From the NCBI RefSeq assembly GCF_002871005.1, contig NZ_PHSN01000037.1:1-37801 (forward strand): a stretch of 37,801 bases of DNA, read 5' to 3'. Under the pieces are notes generated by a model. That model saw only the letters and a list, made by a program, of their open reading frames with translations. It did no database searches and had not been told where the DNA came from. Origin of the DNA: Acidimangrovimonas sediminis (lineage in GTDB: Bacteria > Pseudomonadota > Alphaproteobacteria > Rhodobacterales > Rhodobacteraceae). Shown piece after piece: positions 23,443 through 30,776 of the stretch. Within the stretch, counting starts at the first letter, position 1; the number at the start of each line of letters is the position of its first letter. The position numbers and the translations under genes were made by a program.

Positions 23443-23553
23443 ATGCCCCGAAGGAAGAGGCGCATAAGGCCCGGAATGATGGCCGATTACTGGAAGTATG
23501 ATCGCTTTCGTTACCCCGCGCCCTGGCGACGGCGGCTCTTCGGCCTCAGGTAA
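23443..23553 (+). CDS. Very basic small protein, 36 aa
   Basis: This 36-codon frame (MPRRKRRIRPGMMADYWKYDRFRYPAPWRRRLFGLR) starts three bases after the F-like stop and has GGAGGG about nine bases before its ATG. Its TAA overlaps the ribosome site (TAAGGAG) of the next gene. About one third of residues are Arg/Lys, with several aromatics, so a nucleic-acid or capsid contact is conceivable. It is too short for routine annotation, and I know no family for it. Confidence 0.5.
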   Translation: MPRRKRRIRPGMMADYWKYDRFRYPAPWRRRLFGLR

Positions 23554-23563
23554 GGAGCGACAC

Positions 23564-24091
23564 ATGGTGGTGACCGTCGAGTTGAACGACGCCGATCTCA
23601 TCAAGGCATTGGAGCGAGCTGCGCGGGCCGTCACCGACATGACGCCGCTGATGCAGGAGATCGGCGAGATGCTGGTCGAGTCTACGAAGGCGCGGTTTCC
23701 GGAGGGGGTGAGCCCCGAGGGAACGCCCTGGGCGCCGAAGTCGCAGTCCACGATCGACACCTACCGGCGGCGCGAGGCGAAGGGCAAGAATGCCAGCCTC
23801 GACTTCCGGCCGCTCTTCGGCCCGAGCCGAATGCTGTCTTCGCAGATCCATTACGAGGCAGGTCCGAACCAGGTCGAGTGGGGCTCGAACCGGATCTACG
23901 CCGCGGTGATGCAGCTCGGGGCCGCGAAAGGTGCGTTCGGGTCTGATGCGAAGGGGCATCCCATGCCCTGGGGCGACATCCCGGCGCGAGAGTTCCTCGG
24001 ACTGTCGGACACGGATCGAACGAACATTGGCGCGGCAGTAAATGAGTGGCTACAACTGAGGGCAACCGCAGGTTCCCCGGATAATGAGTGA
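23564..24091 (+). CDS. Mu G-like virion morphogenesis protein (gp31)
   Basis: The ATG at 23564 follows TAAGGAG; the longer frame back to 23498 would overlap the 36-aa gene. The 175-aa protein shows the phage virion morphogenesis pattern: VTVELNDADLIKALERAARAVTDMTPLMQEIGEMLVESTKARFPEGVSPEGTPWAPKSQSTIDTY and the C-terminal IPAREFLGLSDTDRTNIGAAVNEWL. In Mu the G protein is a head-tail completion factor. The head protease gene should follow next, but the sensor kinase is inserted instead. Confidence 0.92.
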   Translation: MVVTVELNDADLIKALERAARAVTDMTPLMQEIGEMLVESTKARFPEGVSPEGTPWAPKSQSTIDTYRRREAKGKNASLDFRPLFGPSRMLSSQIHYEAGPNQVEWGSNRIYAAVMQLGAAKGAFGSDAKGHPMPWGDIPAREFLGLSDTDRTNIGAAVNEWLQLRATAGSPDNE

Positions 24092-24280
24092 CCTCTCGCC
24101 CACAATGTGCGCCACGCATCCTTCAGGTTGTAGACTAAAAGGTGAGCGGCTACTAACACATATGTGACCAACCCAGTCGCAAGCGATTCGGTCGACGAGT
24201 GCTCAAGGCGCTCCACTCAGTTGCCGGTCTGAAAGCGCGACCAGCGCCCCCCACATCTCCCTCAGGACGTAAGAAAGCCA

Positions 24281-26533
24281 TTGAGAAAACGTATCGTCCT
24301 CGCCACCTGCGCAATCTCTGTCTGCTTCGCCCTCGGACTTTCCTACTTCTATTACCAACAAGGGACCCAAGCCGCGCTCGCTGGGGAGGTTGCTAGCATG
24401 CGCGAGACCGCGCGCCTGCTCGCGCTGAACTATCAAAGCAAGGAAGAACGGATTGCTGAGGATCTGGCGATGCTGTCGGCATCCTCCGCGCTCCACTCCT
24501 TTACGAATGACCATGCCGTGCCTGAACAGGCCGACTCTCCGGCATCCTCGGCCCGCGCGAAGATGCCGACGGAAGACTTCTTCGTGTCGCTCCTGAAATC
24601 CCGGCCGTCCTACCTTCAGCTGAGTCTCATAAGTGTCGCCAACGGCGGCCGTGAGATGCTTCGGGTTGTTCGCAAAGGCGATGAAGTCACCACTGTCGAC
24701 GCAAGCGACCTGCAAACCAGCGACGTGGCGCAGACACTGCCGGAGGTTTTCCATCACGACTGGAATGACATGCATCCCCGCCACCCGGAATTGGGCCACA
24801 TGCTGTTTCTGGATGCGGCCCGCAACCCGGGCCCTGGAACGGGAGAGGCGCGTTCCGGTAATGTGCTCGCCGTTGCCTATCCCATCCCCAGGAATTCCCA
24901 TATGCCGCTCGGCTACATCGTCCTGATGGTGGATGTGGGCAAGCTGACGGCGCCCATGTTCAACAGGATCGAAGATGGGAATTCGGCTTTGCTGTCCACT
25001 TCAAGTGGCCTGTTTTCCTACGGTGCCGACTGCAACGCCTGCGCCCTGAAGGCGTCCGGGATATCGCCGAAGCTGCTGGCGCTGTTGGACACGGCCAGAC
25101 ATTCGTCCAACGTGGAGGGGGCCGTCTTCGGTCACGACCGGGTTTCCTACTATCTGCGGACGCCCGCTCTGCCCGAGGCATCGCACACGGGCAGCCTGCT
25201 GATCTTTCAGGAGCCCCGATCCAATATCCTCGACAAGGTCGATGAGATCGCACTCCGCAGCCTGCTGCCGATCGGGATCTCACTCCTCGTCATCGGGACC
25301 TTCACCGCCTGGCTGACGCGTCGTCTGCTCCGTCCGCTGAAGGTTCTGGAAACCGAGGTCAGCAAAGCGCGTACGAAAGATGCCGTGCCAAAGCTACCGA
25401 TCGCCTCGCTGGACGAGATCGGCAGCGTGGCGCGGGCCTTCCAGGGGCTGATCGACGACTATGCCCAATCCGAAACCCGGCTTGCGACATTGATCGACAA
25501 CCTTGGAGAGGGCGTCATCACGATCGACGGGAGGGGCCTCATCAAGACCTACAACCCCGCCAGCGAGCGCATCTTTCAGTGGCGCGAACAGGAGATCCTC
25601 GGCAAAAATATCGAGATCTTGATGCCAAAGGAAAGTACCTCGTCGCTTCGCGGATTTCTCATCCAATTCGCCAGAAACGAGCACCCGAGCACGCCGCTGA
25701 ATTTGCCGGACGTGATCGCTCTACGAAAGAATGGCACGACCTTTCACGCAGAGCTGACGGTTACCGACATCAGGCTGGACGGAGAGCTTACCCTGATCGG
25801 GATCTTCCGCGACATCACCGACCGCCGCGCCGCAGACAAGGCGAAGTCCGAGTTCATCGCCACGATCAGCCATGAGCTGCGCACCCCACTGACCTCGATC
25901 CATGGCGCCCTTGGACTGATGAGGATGGAAAACGTCGTATCAGATCCTGTGAAGGTGCGGCGCATGGCCGAGGTGGCCCTGATCAACAGCGAGCGGCTGA
26001 TCAAGCTGATCAACGATATTCTCGACATCGAGAAGCTCGAGCGGGCCGAGTTCCCGCTCACGCTCGCGTCCAAACGTCTTCGCCCTGCGATCGCCAGTGC
26101 CGTGGCGTCCTTCGAAGGATATGGGACGGAGACCGATGTCTCGCTCGACTTCGACCAGGAAAGCGACGATGCCATTGTCGAAATAGATGTAGACCGCATC
26201 ACGCAGGTCATCGGCAACCTCCTGTCAAATGCGGCCAAGTTCTCGGATCCCGGTGGCCGGGTTCAGGTGAGCATTCGGCGATGCCCAGAGGTGGGGACAG
26301 TGCGTGTATCCGTCCAGGACGAAGGCTGTGGCATTGGCGAAGAGGCCCAGGCGACGATTTTCGAGAAGTTCACCCAGGCAGACAGCTCGGATCGGCGCAA
26401 GTTTCCCGGAACGGGGTTAGGACTGAATATCGCCCGGACGATTGTGGAACGGCATGGTGGGACCATCGGCATGGAGTCGACGGTGGGCGTCGGGACGACC
26501 TTCTACTTCGATCTGCCGGTCAAGCCGGATTGA
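24281..26533 (+). CDS. Membrane sensor histidine kinase (Cache-HAMP-PAS-HisKA-HATPase) inserted in the head gene cluster
   Basis: This 750-aa protein starts at a TTG (24281) with AGGACGTAAG upstream. In order: TM1 (about residues 5-24); a periplasmic Cache-like sensor (about 30-325, with SYLQLSLISVANGGREMLRVV); TM2 (about 328-347); HAMP (about 345-398); PAS (about 400-515, starting LIDNLGEGVITIDG); HisKA with phospho-acceptor His531 (ISHELRTPLTSI); and HATPase with N-box Asn646/Asn650, G1 DEGCGIG, F-box FEKFTQ and G2 GTGLGLNIA. All catalytic motifs are intact, so it should be active. There is no receiver domain and no response-regulator gene here. It separates Mu G-like from Mu I-like genes, has slightly lower GC, and is preceded by 189 bases of non-phage-like spacer. 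It is probably a lysogenic conversion cargo gene (moron). Confidence 0.93.
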   Translation: MRKRIVLATCAISVCFALGLSYFYYQQGTQAALAGEVASMRETARLLALNYQSKEERIAEDLAMLSASSALHSFTNDHAVPEQADSPASSARAKMPTEDFFVSLLKSRPSYLQLSLISVANGGREMLRVVRKGDEVTTVDASDLQTSDVAQTLPEVFHHDWNDMHPRHPELGHMLFLDAARNPGPGTGEARSGNVLAVAYPIPRNSHMPLGYIVLMVDVGKLTAPMFNRIEDGNSALLSTSSGLFSYGADCNACALKASGISPKLLALLDTARHSSNVEGAVFGHDRVSYYLRTPALPEASHTGSLLIFQEPRSNILDKVDEIALRSLLPIGISLLVIGTFTAWLTRRLLRPLKVLETEVSKARTKDAVPKLPIASLDEIGSVARAFQGLIDDYAQSETRLATLIDNLGEGVITIDGRGLIKTYNPASERIFQWREQEILGKNIEILMPKESTSSLRGFLIQFARNEHPSTPLNLPDVIALRKNGTTFHAELTVTDIRLDGELTLIGIFRDITDRRAADKAKSEFIATISHELRTPLTSIHGALGLMRMENVVSDPVKVRRMAEVALINSERLIKLINDILDIEKLERAEFPLTLASKRLRPAIASAVASFEGYGTETDVSLDFDQESDDAIVEIDVDRITQVIGNLLSNAAKFSDPGGRVQVSIRRCPEVGTVRVSVQDEGCGIGEEAQATIFEKFTQADSSDRRKFPGTGLGLNIARTIVERHGGTIGMESTVGVGTTFYFDLPVKPD

Positions 26534-26557
26534 GATCTGAAAGAGGAGGGCGTAACA

Positions 26558-26626
26558 ATGAACCCGTCTTCCAGTCGCCTCCTGGTACGTCCCCACCGCA
26601 AACCGTTGTGGATGTATCGGCGCTGA
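26558..26626 (+). pseudogene. 22-codon frame after the kinase, possible response-regulator remnant
   Basis: A strong ribosome site, GAGGAGGG, lies eight bases before this ATG, 24 bases after the kinase stop. The first codons give MNPSSSRLLV, like the first beta strand of a receiver domain (typically ..ILVVDD), and then the frame runs into sequence conserved with the phage promoter element and stops. This is consistent with a response-regulator gene cut off at the cargo junction. It could also be a real leader peptide or chance. Confidence 0.35.
26596..26615 (+). promoter_or_regulatory. Second copy of the late promoter element
   Basis: The core ACCGTTGTGGATGT (26602-26615) differs by one base from the one at 16619-16632; over 20 bases the match is 18. 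A GGCGATTGTCG segment follows about 16 bases later, similar in place to GGCAATCTGG at the first copy. It lies 33 bases before the head protease ATG and would restart late transcription after the kinase. Confidence 0.55.
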
Positions 26627-26647
26627 CCGATTGGCGATTGTCGCTCC

Positions 26648-27736
26648 ATGACAACGCCCAAGCTGCCCCTCAATATCGCCCTCGCCGCCGCGGTCGAACT
26701 CCCCGGCGGTGCTGACGCGCCGGAATGGATCCACCTGGTTCCGACGGCGCAGGGCGAGGTGAACACCTTCGACACTCGCGGCCCCTACCGCGTGGAGGAT
26801 GCCGCCGCGATCGTCGCCGCCAGCATGGCCGACCCGCGCGGCCTGCCGATCGACGAGAACCACTCCCTCTACATCGCCGCCCCCCAGGGCCAGTCCGCCC
26901 CGGCGCGTGGCTGGATCACCGGGATGGAGGTCCGCCCGGACGGCATCTGGGGCCGCGTCGAATGGACCGCGGCGGGCCGCGAACTGGTCGCGTCGCGGGC
27001 CTATCGGGCGATCTCGCCCGTCATCCGGCACGACAAGGCGGGCCGGATCCACAGCCTGACCTGCGCCAGCCTCGTGAACCGCCCGAACTTCCAGGGGCTC
27101 ACCGCACTCAACCAGGAGATCACGATGACCTTCCAGACCACCCTGGCCGAGAAACTCGGCCTGGCGGCGGATGCGAGCGAGGAGGACATCCTCGCAGCCT
27201 TGCCCGCCACCGGCACGGACACCGCCCTCACCTCGCTGCAGTCGGCGATGGGCGAGATCGGCGTCGCGCTCGGCGTCGAGGCCGGCGCCAAGCCCGAGGC
27301 CATTCTTGCCGCCGCCAAGGCCAGCAAGCCCAAGGGGGCGGGCGACATTACCGCGCTGCAGTCGGAGCTGACCGCGCTCCAGGCCGAGAACGTCGAACTC
27401 GCGAAACGGGTGAACGTGCTGACCGAGGGCTCCGCCCGGGCCGCCGCCGTCAGCTTCGTCGACGGCGAGATCCGCAAGGGCCGCGTCGGGCTGAAGCCGC
27501 GCCGCGATACCTACATCGCGATGCACATGGAGGATGCCGCGAAGACCGAGGAGCTGGTCACCGGCCTGCCGATCCTCGGCGCCTCAGGCGCGCTCACCGC
27601 CCCGCCCGCCGCGGGCAAGGACGGCGAGATCTCTCTCAACGCCGAGCAGGTTACCGCCGCGAAGATGCTCGGCCTCGACCCCAAGCAATATGCCGCCACG
27701 CTCAAGGATGAGCGCGCCGGCCAGGAGGGCTTCTGA
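26648..27736 (+). CDS. Head maturation protease/scaffold (Mu I-like, gp32)
   Basis: This 362-aa protein has the Mu I pattern: an N-terminal protease part (GEVNTFDTRGPYRVEDAAAIVAAS...LPIDENHSLYIAAPQGQSAPARGWITGMEVRPDGIWGRVEWT...RAISPVIRHDKAGRIHSLTCASLVNRPNFQGL, about residues 35-152), where His72 and a Ser in the PARGW/AISP region are candidate catalytic residues. The C-terminal half is a helical scaffold (AEKLGLAADASEEDILAAL...LQSELTALQAENVELAKRV). The gene carries an internal start for the scaffold alone at 27125. The upstream ribosome site is weak. Confidence 0.92.
   Translation: MTTPKLPLNIALAAAVELPGGADAPEWIHLVPTAQGEVNTFDTRGPYRVEDAAAIVAASMADPRGLPIDENHSLYIAAPQGQSAPARGWITGMEVRPDGIWGRVEWTAAGRELVASRAYRAISPVIRHDKAGRIHSLTCASLVNRPNFQGLTALNQEITMTFQTTLAEKLGLAADASEEDILAALPATGTDTALTSLQSAMGEIGVALGVEAGAKPEAILAAAKASKPKGAGDITALQSELTALQAENVELAKRVNVLTEGSARAAAVSFVDGEIRKGRVGLKPRRDTYIAMHMEDAAKTEELVTGLPILGASGALTAPPAAGKDGEISLNAEQVTAAKMLGLDPKQYAATLKDERAGQEGF
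27125..27736 (+). CDS. Nested scaffold protein (Mu Z-like) with internal start
   Basis: An ATG at 27125 (MTFQTTLAEKLG...) lies in frame within the protease gene, with AGGAG six bases upstream, at exactly the boundary between protease and scaffold parts. In Mu the scaffold Z is made from a start inside I, so this 203-aa product is expected. It contains a coiled coil around ALQSELTALQAENVELAKRVNVL. Confidence 0.65.
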   Translation: MTFQTTLAEKLGLAADASEEDILAALPATGTDTALTSLQSAMGEIGVALGVEAGAKPEAILAAAKASKPKGAGDITALQSELTALQAENVELAKRVNVLTEGSARAAAVSFVDGEIRKGRVGLKPRRDTYIAMHMEDAAKTEELVTGLPILGASGALTAPPAAGKDGEISLNAEQVTAAKMLGLDPKQYAATLKDERAGQEGF

Positions 27737-28167
27737 TGGCCGCGCTCACGAAGGACCGCAACACGCCCCGGCTGACGGGCGATCTCCGCTCCGGCGCGCT
27801 CGCCGCCACGACGCTGATCTATGCCGGCGCGCTCGTGATGCGCGACGCCTCGGGCAATCTCGTCCAGGGCAAGACCGCCACGGGCCTCGTGGGCGTCGGT
27901 CGGGCGGAAGAGCGGGCCGACAACTCCGCGGGGGCCGCGGGCGACGTCGACCTGACCTACCGCCCCGGCATCTTCCGCTTCGACAACTCGACGTCGACGG
28001 ATGCCATCACCGCGACCGAGATCGGCACGGTCTGCTACGCGGTCGACGATCAGACCGTCGCCAAGACCGACGGCAGCGCGGCCCGCTCCCCCGCCGGCCT
28101 CGTCGAGGACGTGGACGCCCAGGGCGTCTGGGTCCGTCTCGACGAAGCCCTCACCAACGCCGCCTGA
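27736..28167 (+). CDS. Head decoration-like protein
   Basis: This 143-aa protein overlaps the protease stop (TGATG). It has small beta-strand repeats of Gly/Ala/Val (LIYAGALVMRDASGNLVQGKTATGLVGVGRAEE...PGIFRFDNS...GTVCYAVDDQTVAKTDGSAARSPAGLVEDVDAQGVWVRLDEA), like DUF2190-type capsid decoration proteins. It sits between protease and major capsid genes, where decoration proteins are found in RcapMu-like phages. Family assignment is by pattern. Confidence 0.75.
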   Translation: MAALTKDRNTPRLTGDLRSGALAATTLIYAGALVMRDASGNLVQGKTATGLVGVGRAEERADNSAGAAGDVDLTYRPGIFRFDNSTSTDAITATEIGTVCYAVDDQTVAKTDGSAARSPAGLVEDVDAQGVWVRLDEALTNAA

Positions 28168-28181
28168 CAGGAGACCAGCTG

Positions 28182-29075
28182 ATGCTCGTCAATGCCGCCA
28201 ACCTCGACACGCTGCGCGTCGGCTTCAAGACCTCGTTCCAGAACGGGCTGGGTCAGGCCTCGTCGCAATACCAGCGCGTGGCGACCGTCGTCACCGCGAC
28301 CACCAAGGAGCAGAAATACGGCTGGCTCGGGAAGATCCCGAACGTCCGCGAATGGATCGGGGCCCGTGCCGTGCAGAACCTCGAACAGCACGACTACTCG
28401 ATCAAGGAGAAGCCCTGGGAGCTGACTCTGGGCGTCGACCGCGACGACATCGAGACCGACAACCTCGGGATCTACGGGCCGCTGTTCCAGGAGATGGGCC
28501 GGTCGACCGGGTCGAAGTTCGAGATGCTGGTGTTCGAGCTCCTGAAGTCCGGCTTCGCCTCCGACTGCTACGACGGCCAGTCCTACTTCGACACCGATCA
28601 CCCGGTGCTGGACGAGGACGGCAAGACGATCACGGTGGCGAACACCGATGGCGGCGCGGGCACGCCCTGGTTCCTGCTCGACGTGAACCGGGCGCTGAAG
28701 CCGATCATCCTGCAGAAGCGCAAGGACTTCGAGTTCGTCTCGAAGACGAAGCTCGATGACGACCACGTCTTCATGAACAAGGAGTTCCTCTACGGCGCCG
28801 ACGCCCGGGCCAACGTGGGCTTCGGCTTCTGGCAGTTCGCCTGGGGCTCGAAGCAGACGCTGGATGCCACGCACTACGCGGCGGCGCGCGCGGCGCTCTC
28901 TGGCATGAAGGGCGACTACGGCCGCCCGCTCGGCATCATGCCGAACCTGCTGATCGTGCCGCCGGCGCTCGAGAGCGCTGGCCGGAAGATCCTGAACTCC
29001 GAGCTGGGCGCGAACGGCGAGACCAACGAGTGGAAGGGCACGGCCGAGCTGCTGGTCGTTCCCTGGCTGGCCTGA
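28182..29075 (+). CDS. Major capsid protein (Mu T-like, gp34)
   Basis: This 297-aa protein begins MLVNAANLDTLRVGFKTSFQNGLGQASSQYQRVATVVTATTKEQKYGWLGKIPNVREWIGARAVQNLEQHDYSIKEKPWELTLGVDRDDIETDNLGIYGPLFQEMG, the signature of the Mu head subunit T family with an HK97-type fold. The ATG at 28182 follows AGGAGACCAGC. A strong terminator lies 16 bases after its stop, as expected for the most abundant protein. Confidence 0.95.
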   Translation: MLVNAANLDTLRVGFKTSFQNGLGQASSQYQRVATVVTATTKEQKYGWLGKIPNVREWIGARAVQNLEQHDYSIKEKPWELTLGVDRDDIETDNLGIYGPLFQEMGRSTGSKFEMLVFELLKSGFASDCYDGQSYFDTDHPVLDEDGKTITVANTDGGAGTPWFLLDVNRALKPIILQKRKDFEFVSKTKLDDDHVFMNKEFLYGADARANVGFGFWQFAWGSKQTLDATHYAAARAALSGMKGDYGRPLGIMPNLLIVPPALESAGRKILNSELGANGETNEWKGTAELLVVPWLA

Positions 29076-29090
29076 CGGTCGGGTGATGCA

Positions 29091-29114
29091 GAGGGGGCGG
29101 TGCGCCGCCCCCTT
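29091..29114 (+). terminator. Hairpin after the major capsid gene
   Basis: GGGGGCGG (29093-29100) and CCGCCCCC (29105-29112) form a perfect 8-bp stem with a TGCG tetraloop, extended by A-T and G-T pairs, and followed by TTCC. It may terminate part of the messages or protect the capsid mRNA 3' end. Confidence 0.65.
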
Positions 29115-29141
29115 CCATGACCCGATCGAGGAGACAGACCC

Positions 29142-29633
29142 ATGCCGGAGAAGTCGGAAGACCGCCTGAAGCTTGAAGCCCGCGCCACCGAGCTGGGCGT
29201 GGCCTTCGCCCCCACCATCGGCGACGAGAAGCTCGCCGAACGGATCGCGGCGGCCGAGGCGGCCAAGAATACCCCGGAGAGCCCGAAGACCTCCGGAGCC
29301 GCGCAAGCGGCTGCGGACGAGGGCGCAGCGAAGGGGGCGGGGCAGACCGGCTCCGCCCCCACCGAACCCGCCGGCGGCGCGCAGACATCCCCTGCGGATG
29401 GCCAGCCGGTGGCAGGCGATGCGGCGGGGCCGGCAGCCCCCGCCGCCGCCGACCTTTCCGCCACGGGCGCGACCGTCATCGTCAAGGGCCCGCGCAAGGG
29501 GCGCTGGCGCTGCGGGCGTCACTTCGGCGCCACGGCGGTGACGATCCCGGCTGAGGAGCTGGACGAGGACGATCTGGCTGCGATCGAGGCCGATCCGGCG
29601 CTGACCATGACGGTGGTCGACGCGCCCTACTGA
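29142..29633 (+). CDS. Mu gp35-like protein
   Basis: This 163-aa protein has an N-terminal SAP/HeH-like helix pair (DRLKLEARATELGVAFAPTIGDEKLAERIAAAEA), a long Ala/Pro/Gly-rich linker of low complexity (about residues 50-105), and a conserved C-terminal part (TVIVKGPRKGRWRCGRHFGATAVTIPAEELDEDDLAAIEADPALTMTVV) that matches the Mu gp35 region. The function is unknown; it is perhaps a head or head-tail connector accessory. Confidence 0.75.
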   Translation: MPEKSEDRLKLEARATELGVAFAPTIGDEKLAERIAAAEAAKNTPESPKTSGAAQAAADEGAAKGAGQTGSAPTEPAGGAQTSPADGQPVAGDAAGPAAPAAADLSATGATVIVKGPRKGRWRCGRHFGATAVTIPAEELDEDDLAAIEADPALTMTVVDAPY

Positions 29634-29636
29634 TCC

Positions 29637-29662
29637 CGCGGCCGTCCTCCTCCCTGGCCGCG
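29637..29662 (+). terminator. Inverted repeat after the gp35-like gene
   Basis: CGCGGCC (29637-29643) pairs with GGCCGCG (29656-29662) across 12 bases. It lies in a 125-base gap between head and tail clusters, where no other gene is seen. No T-run follows, so termination is uncertain. Confidence 0.35.
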
Positions 29663-29758
29663 AAACGCTCCGGACGCGGGGCCTCCCCGGCGGCCGGCGA
29701 TCGCCGTCGGGACCTTCGACGACCATCGGCACGGCGCAATGCCACCTGAGGACCCGCA

Positions 29759-30190
29759 ATGACCTATGCCACGCAACAGGACCTGATCGACCGCTTCGGC
29801 ACCCGGATGCTGGTGGCGCTGACCGACCGCGGCGAGACCGCGACCGGCGCGATCGACACCGACGTGGTGGCCCGGGCGCTCTCGGATACGGATGCGGTGA
29901 TCGATGGCTACCTCGCCGGCCGCTACACCCTGCCGCTCTCCGTAACCTCGCCGGTGATCGAGGACATCGCGATGTCGATCGCGATCTGGAAGCTTCACCT
30001 GTCCGCTCCCGATGACAAGGTGAAGGCCGATTACGACCAGGCGCTACGCAGCCTGCGCGAGATCTCGGTCGGCACCGTCCGCATCCCGGGCGCCGCGGGG
30101 CTGGAGCCCGCCGGCACAGATGGATCCTCCGCCCGGTCGACCGATCGCGAGCGACCGATGACGGCCGACAACCTCAAGGGCTTCATCTGA
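29759..30190 (+). CDS. DUF1320 family (Mu gp36-like) connector protein
   Basis: This 143-aa protein starts MTYATQQDLIDRFGTRMLVALTDRG and contains DTDVVARALSDTDAVIDGYLAGRYTLPL, the DUF1320 signature, which resembles head-tail adaptor proteins. The C-terminus is Pro/Asp-rich. It overlaps the next gene at TGATG. Confidence 0.9.
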   Translation: MTYATQQDLIDRFGTRMLVALTDRGETATGAIDTDVVARALSDTDAVIDGYLAGRYTLPLSVTSPVIEDIAMSIAIWKLHLSAPDDKVKADYDQALRSLREISVGTVRIPGAAGLEPAGTDGSSARSTDRERPMTADNLKGFI

Positions 30191-30621
30191 TGCTCGAGGC
30201 GGTCATCTCCCGCATCGAGGCGTCGGTGCCGCAGCTTGCCGGCCGCACTCAGGGCGCGGTGCAGTTCGCCGAGCTGATGCGCACCGGCAACCTGCCCCAG
30301 GTGACGCCGGCGGCACATGTCCTGCCGCTTGGCTTCACGGGCGGCCAGCCCGATGCCATGGCCGGTGCCTTCGTCCAGCCCTTCGACCGCGCGATTGCCG
30401 TGATGCTCACGCTGCGGTCCTACGATGCCAGCGGCGAGAAGGCGCTCGATCCGCTGGAGGCGCTGATCACCGCGATCGTCACCGCAATCGCCGGCTGGCA
30501 GCCGCCGGGCGCTCCGGGCGTCTATCGCCTGTCCCGCGCCGCGCTCGTCTCGATGACGGCGGGCACCCTTGTCTACCAGATCGACTTCGCGATCGCCGAC
30601 CAGCTGAGGATCTTCCCATGA
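30190..30621 (+). CDS. DUF1834 family (Mu gp37-like) tail protein
   Basis: This 143-aa protein (LEAVISRIEASVPQLAGRTQGAVQFAELMRTGNLPQVTPAAHVLPLG...VMLTLRSYDAS...ALITAIVTAIAGWQPPGAPGVYRLSRAALVSMTAGTLVYQIDFAI) has the DUF1834 pattern, akin to tail terminator proteins. The position after DUF1320 fits Mu gp37. It has an ATGA overlap with the next small gene. Confidence 0.88.
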   Translation: MLEAVISRIEASVPQLAGRTQGAVQFAELMRTGNLPQVTPAAHVLPLGFTGGQPDAMAGAFVQPFDRAIAVMLTLRSYDASGEKALDPLEALITAIVTAIAGWQPPGAPGVYRLSRAALVSMTAGTLVYQIDFAIADQLRIFP

Positions 30622-30776
30622 GCAAGCCCCTGTCCCTGCCCAGCTCGGGCGGCAGCTACCAGCGCGGCGCCGACGGCGCCCTCATCCCCGCCACCGGCAA
30701 GGACGGCAAGACGTCCAAAACCGCCCAGGCCAAATCCGACACCGCCGCCAAGGCGTCCACGAAGAAGGAGGCTTGA
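30618..30776 (+). CDS. Small DUF2635-like protein, 52 aa
   Basis: Starts at the ATGA of the previous gene and ends just before the tail tube start. The protein (MSKPLSLPSSGGSYQRGADGALIPATGKDGKTSK...) ends in a Lys/Ala/Thr-rich tail. The opening pattern P-x-x-GGSYxRxADGALIPATG resembles DUF2635, a tiny protein found at this place in Mu-like phages. Too short for certainty. Confidence 0.65.
   Translation: MSKPLSLPSSGGSYQRGADGALIPATGKDGKTSKTAQAKSDTAAKASTKKEA

Noticed and set aside
27534-28181. Long N-terminal extension of the major capsid frame
   Set aside because: The in-frame opening upstream runs through the protease and decoration genes in a different frame; the ribosome site and family start fit the ATG at 28182.
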